Assembly (NCBI RefSeq): GCF_027213645.1
Contig: NZ_JAPWGL010000004.1
Location: 248,001-312,000 of the forward strand
Reading direction: 5' to 3'
Source: Pedobacter rhodius
GTDB taxonomy: Bacteria > Bacteroidota > Bacteroidia > Sphingobacteriales > Sphingobacteriaceae
Length of the DNA stretch: 64,000 nucleotides
Positions 27,339-34,070 of the stretch are shown here, in pieces. Made by a program: the position numbers and the translations under genes. Position 1 is the first letter of the stretch. Every line of letters begins with the position of its first letter. The notes beneath the pieces were generated by a model that was not told the DNA's origin, did no database searches, and saw only the letters and a list, made by a program, of their open reading frames with translations.

Positions 27339-27695
27339 CAGGATGCAATCTAATGGACGAAAATTTATTCGTGTCACTTTGCTATGCTAGATTTGGCCTT
27401 CGGGGTATTGGTTACCTTCCAAAGCTTGTAATTTATATTGTACATAATCTTGAAGGCCGCGCTTGCTTTTCAATCAATTCCTCCCAGTCGATGCTATGGG
27501 CATCCCACTTCAGGCAGAACTGTCCAAGATCTAATGATGGAGGCAGCTGATAATTACTTCCGTTCCATCTTTTCGGTCTTATACTAAAATTTATAAAAAA
27601 GCGGGGATGTCTAAAGCAGATAAATATTTGGCGCAATCGTATTTGGATGGCATCAAATATAAATATTACTGAGAATGCAATACCCTTAAATAGTG
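27339..27695. other. Spacer with possible coding remnant
   Basis: Reading the minus strand between about 27560 and 27440 gives a protein-like run (SLDLGQFCLKWDAHSIDWEE, then LIEKQARPSRL) that ends at a stop but has no credible start. It may be the tail of a decayed gene. I see no other feature. Confidence 0.25.
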
Positions 27696-28517
27696 TCAAG
27701 CAAGTTTAAGTTTGATAAAAGTCTCAGCAAAACCTGCTGCAAATTCGTGACTATGGTTCACAGTGACCGTTTCTTTGTTATACTGGGCCTTTACAGTCCA
27801 ATTGTAAGAGCCATGAACAACAGTCTTCAAATCAATGATACAGAATTTATGATGCATCAGGTTTTTGTATGTGCCTTGAGGTAATTTGTAATAAGCTTCA
27901 AAGTGCTGTAGAACTTTTGACTTTAGCTTTGCATTAATATCATCGTCCATTGCTACAATCTGGATATTGACACCAGCAATTTTCTTTGCGTGTAATTCCC
28001 TTAATAAATCCAAATCTGTTAGCCACGCGACGGCTACCCAGATCAAAAACTTGGCTTTCCTGATCTCATCTATAATAATTCCTCTGTTTTCCTCAAAATA
28101 TGCTTCAATTTTTATAGGATCTTGTATAAGCGCACCGCTTATCTTATAGCCACCATTTCCAGCATCTACAAACTCATATCCATCTTCTTTGATAACAACA
28201 TTTATTGTCTTTACTGCCGCATTAAGGTCTAGACCAGATTCAAGAAAATGGACTTTAGACACAACTGTTTCGAGCAAGGCTTGCATTTCCTTAGTGCCAT
28301 TAATCTCTTTAAGCTTTTCTACAACATACGCATTTCTGGAAAGAGCATTTGGCATCCCCCCGTTCCCCCATTCATAAACATCCTTAAAGCCAACACTATG
28401 GAAAAGCGTGAGTATTTCCGGCCCTGACAATTTAGGGAACGATTCTTTATCGCCAGAAATATAGGTCTTAAGTCTGTCTAGTGTCAGGGGTGATAATTTC
28501 ATTGTGGAGTTGTCCAA
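27696..28517 (-). CDS. Phospholipase D-like effector with AbiJ-type N-terminal domain
   Basis: The 273-residue protein has two parts. Residues about 1-115 (ALSRNAYVVEKLKEINGTKE, then LLETVV and DLNAAVKTINVVI) resemble the N-terminal domains found on abortive-infection proteins such as AbiJ. Residues about 130-270 form a single PLD-like domain with one HKD-type motif (MHHKFCIIDLKTVVHGSYNWT). One motif implies a dimer for activity, as in Nuc-type nucleases. It may degrade nucleic acid or lipid. It is a monocistronic minus-strand gene next to the IS-end-like repeat. Confidence 0.75.
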   Translation of the reverse strand: MDNSTMKLSPLTLDRLKTYISGDKESFPKLSGPEILTLFHSVGFKDVYEWGNGGMPNALSRNAYVVEKLKEINGTKEMQALLETVVSKVHFLESGLDLNAAVKTINVVIKEDGYEFVDAGNGGYKISGALIQDPIKIEAYFEENRGIIIDEIRKAKFLIWVAVAWLTDLDLLRELHAKKIAGVNIQIVAMDDDINAKLKSKVLQHFEAYYKLPQGTYKNLMHHKFCIIDLKTVVHGSYNWTVKAQYNKETVTVNHSHEFAAGFAETFIKLKLA

Positions 28518-28761
28518 TTGATTACGGCTAATCTAGAAATTATTATCATTATTATTCCATCCAGCTTATGGGTATTTATGCTAACTTATTAATTTTAACC
28601 AATTACAATATTTGTGGTTAGATTATATCCCGATTTAAAAAAAATCTAGCCATTTTTCCACTTTTATATAGAAAAACAAATAGCTCCAATAAATCGACAG
28701 AACAATACGGAATTAGACTACGTGCATCTGGCGGAATAAATAAAAGACTAATCTAATTAAA

Positions 28762-28832
28762 GATTTCGCTTGGGGTGACCAAGGTCATTATAGGATTTTT
28801 GAGTCAATTTGTATCGTTCAAAATTGACCACC
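28762..28832 (+). repeat. IS-end-like sequence, copy 2
   Basis: GATTTCGCTT (28762-28771), then TTTGAGTCAAT (28798-28808) and TTGACCACC (28824-28832), in the same order and with almost the same spacing as at 22609-22676. The 34/35-base cores match at about three quarters of positions. It lies in the 28518-29034 spacer, which has no gene I can support. Same orientation as copy 1, about 6.15 kb away. Confidence 0.45.
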
Positions 28833-29034
28833 TAAATATATCAATTGCTAAGGCATTTAAGAAGTGAAGGTCATTACTTGGGCTGGTCAACTCACTATGG
28901 AATCGCTTTATCAATCTTGCCGAAATCTCTGGTAACGGTGATAACGCTCATACGATTATCTCATTCATTGTCTAAGTGTTATTGTGACTATAAATAACCA
29001 AAAAAGGGTATATTCATTGTTTTTAAGTATTAGT

Positions 29035-30126
29035 ATGACGGCGGGACAATTAAAAGGAACATTACTAGAATACATCGTAAGAAATTTGATGATAAACTGC
29101 GGTTTTGCATCCGTTATACCAGATGGACATTACATCTACCGGCAAGATGGATCAGGGCTGTTTTTCATAAATGGCAAGGGTGCGGCGCATGACGCTGACG
29201 TTTTAATGGAACCTCCCATACAGATGCCATTTTCTTACCCATCTAGGCTCTTGTTTGAATGCAAGAGTTACGATAGGAGGATTGGGCTTGATGTAGTTAG
29301 AAACGGCCTTGGTCTTCGGTACGACATAAACGAATTTGAAATCGTAACCGATGAGACGATTCAGCGAAGAAAAAACAACAGGCGTGACACCTATGCCATT
29401 TCAAGCAGAAAAAGATACCATTACCAGGTCGGCATTGCTTCAGTGGAGGAGTTTAGCCGGCCAGCTTTTGAATTTGCCGCAAACAATAAAATTCCGCTTT
29501 TATCGATGCGTTGGTTTTTAAAAAACTCCACTTGTGACCTATTCCATAGGATAAACGACACCTACCTTCACGACATGTCCGTAGAAACCAGGGGGCTTTT
29601 ATATAAATTTCTGAAAGATAAAACCCCCGATTCAAAAACTTCCAGTTTATACGATGATTTGTTTGAATATCTTCTTACTGATAATATATCGGGTCAGATT
29701 TTAAGGGATTTTGAGGAGGTAATCAATAATTGCGTTGTTGGGCTATTGGAGACCGGGGACCTGCTTTTTTTGTTTGCTAATGAAAGAGGTGTTGGCAATC
29801 TCTTTCGGGAGCAAGGCCAGGGGGGTAATATGGAAGCGAGGTTACATTATTATGCTGATGACGTGACCAAATGGACATTGGCAATTAACAATTACCGCAG
29901 TCAGGTATCGCGTCCAATCGAACTTGAATTCAATGTCCCGATAGGCTTGCTATACCAATGGCGTGATTTTAACTATGATAAATATGCTGGATATACAATG
30001 AAAGGTGCGTTTTTTTCCAGGATCTTTATTTTCTCGCAACGAGCCAGCAGCTATGGCTTGCCTTTTACAGTTGTTAATTTAGATAGCGAATGGCTTGAAG
30101 AATTAAGGTCCAGAGGAGAACAATAA
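29035..30126 (+). CDS. PD-(D/E)XK endonuclease, first gene of five-gene operon
   Basis: The protein starts best at MTAGQLKGTLLEY (29035); a GTG at 28984 would add 17 residues without domain support. The core has a helix with Glu (KGTLLEYIVRNL), HDADVLMEP and the site SRLLFECKSYDRRIGLDVV, giving E...D...E-C-K. The remaining 240 residues are of unknown type. It lies 33 bases before an FRG gene, then a GIY-YIG protein, a 62-residue protein and an SMC-like ATPase, all in the same direction with small gaps. I do not know this combination as a named system. Confidence 0.8.
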   Translation: MTAGQLKGTLLEYIVRNLMINCGFASVIPDGHYIYRQDGSGLFFINGKGAAHDADVLMEPPIQMPFSYPSRLLFECKSYDRRIGLDVVRNGLGLRYDINEFEIVTDETIQRRKNNRRDTYAISSRKRYHYQVGIASVEEFSRPAFEFAANNKIPLLSMRWFLKNSTCDLFHRINDTYLHDMSVETRGLLYKFLKDKTPDSKTSSLYDDLFEYLLTDNISGQILRDFEEVINNCVVGLLETGDLLFLFANERGVGNLFREQGQGGNMEARLHYYADDVTKWTLAINNYRSQVSRPIELEFNVPIGLLYQWRDFNYDKYAGYTMKGAFFSRIFIFSQRASSYGLPFTVVNLDSEWLEELRSRGEQ

Positions 30127-30159
30127 CTATTCACACTAAAACACTTTATACAAATCTCA

Positions 30160-30879
30160 ATGACAAGCAAAATCGAAAGCCTTGAAGAATATATAAGCTT
30201 AATTTCAGGCACCTATTCTTGTGGGCACCACGTTTTTAGAGGGGTAAGCAATGCGCAGCATAAACTTATTCCATCTGTCGGCCGTAATCCGCATTATTCA
30301 GACAGAGACGAAATAGAACTTTTTGAGCAGTTTAAGCGTAGGGCACATTCAACGGTTGTAAGTCAGCTCAAAAATGACTGGGACTGGCTGGCGGTTGCAC
30401 AACACCATGGCTTGCCTACCCGCCTTTTGGATTGGACTTCCAGTCCTCTGGTCGCCTTATATTTTGCAACAAAGCCAAGGATAGTCAATTACGCTATTGA
30501 ACCCTGTTCTCCGAATGGTGGCTGTGTAAGCGTACTGCATTTTTGCAATTACATTGATACCAAAGGGCATGAAAACCCTTTTCAATATCCAACAGTTGGT
30601 GTCTTCCAACCACCACACATTGCCACAAGAATTACAGGACAGGCGGGTTTATTTACTATTCAGCCAAGCCCGAATGAAGAGCTGACTTTTGTGAAAGACA
30701 AAACCCTGCCAGATGAAATAGAACGGATAGAATTTGACCAATCTGCGGCAGCGCATATCCAAGGACAACTATTTAAAATGGGCATCAGGGAAGATATGCT
30801 GTTCCCTGACCTCGACGGTTACGCCAACGGTATAAGGATTAACGAGATACTTGGTGCACACCATTACAAACAGTGTTAG
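30160..30879 (+). CDS. FRG domain protein
   Basis: This 239-residue protein is mostly a single FRG domain: HVFRGVSNAQHKLIPSVGR (the Phe-Arg-Gly site that names the family), FEQFKRRAHS, then DWLAVAQHHGLPTRLLDWTS and PLVALYFAT. FRG domains occur often in bacterial defence loci and prophages; their activity is not established, although some resemble toxin folds (I infer this from family context). It is the second gene of the five-gene operon. Confidence 0.9.
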   Translation: MTSKIESLEEYISLISGTYSCGHHVFRGVSNAQHKLIPSVGRNPHYSDRDEIELFEQFKRRAHSTVVSQLKNDWDWLAVAQHHGLPTRLLDWTSSPLVALYFATKPRIVNYAIEPCSPNGGCVSVLHFCNYIDTKGHENPFQYPTVGVFQPPHIATRITGQAGLFTIQPSPNEELTFVKDKTLPDEIERIEFDQSAAAHIQGQLFKMGIREDMLFPDLDGYANGIRINEILGAHHYKQC

Positions 30880-30944
30880 ATTTAAAATTTTAGTACCTTT
30901 AGAAACGCTGATGACCTTTTATATTATTAGACCTTTACCCTAAA

Positions 30945-31409
30945 ATGAGCGAGACAACCCCAACCGTCAATATTTATTTTGATAGCCCTAAAACTTTTGA
31001 CGCGGGTAATATCCTTTCATTGAACGGCATTACAGGCCTGTACTTTATTTTTAGTTCTTCTATTCAGATTCAATATCCCTTTGATCCTTCCAGGCTGCTT
31101 TACATTGGCATGAGCGAAAAGAAAACCAACAGTATAGGAAGCAGGCTGAATGGTCACTTTGGCGGTAAATCAAAAAACGTCGGTTTGGTGAGTTACAGAA
31201 AAGTTGAACCGCTTTGGTTTACCTACATCAATTTCGAAATGCTTAAAAGTATCTGGGCTTTTCGCGTTGAGGATTTGGAAAGCTATTTCATTTTAAATTT
31301 TGTGGAGCATTTTGGCATATATCCGATTTGCAATAATAAGACAGGTCTGGATGTGATGAGTAACAATATCGCAACCCATTTCAAGATCGACTGGAACTAT
31401 TTTAAATAA
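30945..31409 (+). CDS. GIY-YIG-type nuclease
   Basis: The 154-residue protein carries the parts of a GIY-YIG core: ITGLYFIFSS (GIY strand), RLLYIGMSEKK (YIG strand), Arg and His in SIGSRLNGHFGG, catalytic Glu in VEDLESYFIL, and Asn in ICNNKTG. The loop between the two strands is longer than usual. GIY-YIG enzymes cut DNA at single sites or as part of larger assemblies. It lies 65 bases after the FRG gene and 5 bases ahead of the 62-residue gene. A second nuclease in one operon is unusual. Confidence 0.8.
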   Translation: MSETTPTVNIYFDSPKTFDAGNILSLNGITGLYFIFSSSIQIQYPFDPSRLLYIGMSEKKTNSIGSRLNGHFGGKSKNVGLVSYRKVEPLWFTYINFEMLKSIWAFRVEDLESYFILNFVEHFGIYPICNNKTGLDVMSNNIATHFKIDWNYFK

Positions 31410-31414
31410 CAGCT

Positions 31415-31603
31415 ATGAGTAACGACGTAAAATCCGGCAAAGAAATTTTGGACGACTTTTTCAAAGAGATCGAGAACATTCCAAACGTGGACAAAGTGCT
31501 TGCACGGTCCCTGGCAACCCTATATGACCAGGGCAAGCTTACCGACACAAACGTGAAAAATGAATTACACACTTTAAGAGAGCAAGATGCCAATCAAAAT
31601 TAA
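31415..31603 (+). CDS. 62-residue helical subunit of the SMC-like system
   Basis: This acidic, fully helical protein (KEILDDFFKEIENIPNVDK...) has no recognised family. It overlaps the ATPase start by 17 bases and follows the GIY-YIG gene by 5, so it is probably a subunit made in fixed ratio with the ATPase. Middle components of ABC-three-component systems occupy this place, which is the basis for the suggestion. Confidence 0.75.
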   Translation: MSNDVKSGKEILDDFFKEIENIPNVDKVLARSLATLYDQGKLTDTNVKNELHTLREQDANQN

Positions 31604-34013
31604 GCAACTTCATATTTCCGGGTTAAGGGGTGTCCAGGAACAGTTCGCCTTAAATCTTGGTGAAAAATCCATCCTTTTATACGGGGATAATGGCACTGGT
31701 AAAAGCAGTATATCGGATGCACTGGAATGGTATTACACTGATGCGGTATCGCACCTGGGTAGCCAGGAAATAGATTTGAAAGATGCGCTTAGAAACGCTT
31801 ACCTGTCTGGGGAAAAAGAATCGTCGATCAAGATCAACTATAGTAAACCGGTCATTAATGCCGAAAGAAAGCTCTATTATAAAAAAGGAAAATTAGTTAC
31901 TGAATTTTCAAATGATACAACCGATTTTGCAGAATACCTTGAACGGTCACGAAAGGAAAACTTGTTACTGCGCTACCAGTTCCTGCGCGATTTTGTTGAC
32001 CAAACAAAGAGCGACAAGCTAAAAAACCTGTCGGATATTATCGGTTTTTCCGAAGTGACAAAAGCAAAAGAAGTACTAAAGAAGTCTTTCAACTTTATCA
32101 AAGCTGAAATCAAAAACCAAAACTTTGAGAACCAAATCAATACTCAAAAAACTACCTTAATTGAGAAAATAGGGGCGGCTTTTAGCCAAGAGGCTAATCT
32201 TTTTGAGAAAATCAATGAAACCATTGCTCCATTATGTTTGGGCTTCACCGTTGGGTCAATGGCCGATATAGATAATGTCTTGGCTAAATTGAAAACACCT
32301 GCATCCTCCAAATTCGTAAACGAGCTGAGGTTTCTGGAAACTTGTCAGGCCTCACTAACAGACCTCGAAAAGGAAGTTGATTTCATCGATACGGAATACA
32401 CTAAATACCATGTAGAATTTAATAAAATTGCCGATGATGTAGGATCTATCATGCAGACCTATCTTGCCGAACTCTTAAAGGTTGGGAATGATGTCATCGT
32501 CAAAAAATTCCATAAGGACGAAAGCTGTCCGCTTTGCTTACAACCAAAAAATCTGACCGACTTACAGGCAGAAATAAATGTGCGTCTTCAGGAAATAGGA
32601 GAAGCCGCTAAAAAGAAAGCGGTTTTCGACAGTTCAAAAACAAGCATGGTGGCCATTGCTGCGGAACGTATAAAAAGGCTCGATGCTTTGGCAACCGACC
32701 TGTTGTATAAAGATCTGGCCAATTCAAAAATCAGTAAGGCTGTTGCTGGATTGAAAGTCAAGATTGGACTGTATCAGAAAGCTGCATTGGAAAAGGTTAC
32801 CTCTGGTAATAGGTTAAGTGATGCATCTTCCCTGAAACTTCACGCTGCGGATTTTCTTGAAAACGTCGACATAGCTGCCCGGATCTCAAAGATAAAAACA
32901 GCCATTGCAAGTGATAACACGACGGTGCTATATGCTAATATATCAGCTGCCAAAGATGCTTTTATGAAAATCAAAAATTTCGAAGAAGACCGGGAGAAAC
33001 TTGAAAAACAAAAAAACTCGCTTGAGATCATCTTTAACGAGTTTGTAAAAAAACAAAAAGAAGGTCTACAGAATTTTATTGATACCTTTTCGGGTACCAT
33101 CAATGATTATTACCAGTACATGAACCCTGGTGAACTTTTTGAGAAAATCCGTATCGTCACCATTGGCGAGGATGACGAGCTTAACGGCATAACCATTGAA
33201 TATAAATACAAGGGTGAATGGGTATCACCACCTCAAAAATATTTTAGTGAATCTCACCTGAACTGTTTTGGCATTTCATTCTTTTTGGCTTCGGTAGTCG
33301 CGTTTAACAAGGAAAACAAGTTTTTGATACTGGATGATATAATTTCCAGCTTTGATACCAATCACCGGAAAAAATTTGCTGACCTTTTATTCGATAAATT
33401 TTCGGAATATCAGATTGTCCTGCTTACCCATGAAGAACAATGGTTCCAATATGTCCGTCAGATTGCTAAGAAAAAAGGCTGGCTGATTAACGAAATCAAA
33501 TGGACAGAGATCAAAGGAACACATTTGAGTGAATCGCCAGATGATCTGAAAGAGATAATTGAATATAACTTAGCTAATGGCAATGTCACATTATTAGGCA
33601 ATCCTATAAGGAAATATTTAGAGCATATTCTGAAGAAGATCTGTTTGAACTTGGAAGTAAAGCTGAGTTTCAAGTATAACGAGGTGAATGAAAAACGGAT
33701 GCCGGATGAAATGATCAACGAGCTTAAATCAAAGATTAATAAAGCTAGTGCGGAATTAAAAGTTAACCTTCCGATTATAGATAAGTTGTCCAGTTCTTCT
33801 GTGTTCGGTAATCTGCTTTCTCACGATAATCCTTTCGATCCGAAACTCGGGGACCTAAAGGCTTTTTGGGCCGACATCATCGCCTTTGAAAAGCTTTTTC
33901 ATTGCCAAAACAAAGAATGTAAAAAACCGGATGTGTCGCTACGAAATTACGACACAGTTGCCAAAAACATTCGCTGCGGTTGTGATACCACCAAATATGA
34001 TTGGAAGAATTAA
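31587..34013 (+). CDS. SMC/RecN-like ATPase with zinc hook and C-terminal Cys cluster
   Basis: In this 808-residue protein the N-terminal strand pair is followed by Walker A GDNGTGKSS (about 33-41). A central coiled coil carries one CPLC hook motif (about residues 314-317), and Walker B is FLILDDIISS (about 579). After the ATPase head there is a 180-residue extension ending in a likely zinc ribbon (CQNKEC ... IRCGC). RloC and similar proteins share the Rad50-like body, but I see no anticodon-nuclease motif. It is the last gene of a five-gene operon; the C-terminal extension may contact one of the nucleases. Confidence 0.88.
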   Translation: MPIKIKQLHISGLRGVQEQFALNLGEKSILLYGDNGTGKSSISDALEWYYTDAVSHLGSQEIDLKDALRNAYLSGEKESSIKINYSKPVINAERKLYYKKGKLVTEFSNDTTDFAEYLERSRKENLLLRYQFLRDFVDQTKSDKLKNLSDIIGFSEVTKAKEVLKKSFNFIKAEIKNQNFENQINTQKTTLIEKIGAAFSQEANLFEKINETIAPLCLGFTVGSMADIDNVLAKLKTPASSKFVNELRFLETCQASLTDLEKEVDFIDTEYTKYHVEFNKIADDVGSIMQTYLAELLKVGNDVIVKKFHKDESCPLCLQPKNLTDLQAEINVRLQEIGEAAKKKAVFDSSKTSMVAIAAERIKRLDALATDLLYKDLANSKISKAVAGLKVKIGLYQKAALEKVTSGNRLSDASSLKLHAADFLENVDIAARISKIKTAIASDNTTVLYANISAAKDAFMKIKNFEEDREKLEKQKNSLEIIFNEFVKKQKEGLQNFIDTFSGTINDYYQYMNPGELFEKIRIVTIGEDDELNGITIEYKYKGEWVSPPQKYFSESHLNCFGISFFLASVVAFNKENKFLILDDIISSFDTNHRKKFADLLFDKFSEYQIVLLTHEEQWFQYVRQIAKKKGWLINEIKWTEIKGTHLSESPDDLKEIIEYNLANGNVTLLGNPIRKYLEHILKKICLNLEVKLSFKYNEVNEKRMPDEMINELKSKINKASAELKVNLPIIDKLSSSSVFGNLLSHDNPFDPKLGDLKAFWADIIAFEKLFHCQNKECKKPDVSLRNYDTVAKNIRCGCDTTKYDWKN

Positions 34014-34070
34014 TTCAATTAAATCATTATTTAAATCAATAATATAAAATTAGATAAGACAATCCTACGG

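Noticed and set aside
27433..27699. 88-residue minus-strand frame with a protein-like C-terminal half
   Set aside because: The N-terminal half is not credible and no start fits; recorded only as a possible remnant.
31587..34013. RloC or PrrC anticodon nuclease
   Set aside because: The Rad50-like body fits, but the nuclease motif of RloC/PrrC was not seen and the operon has separate nuclease genes.
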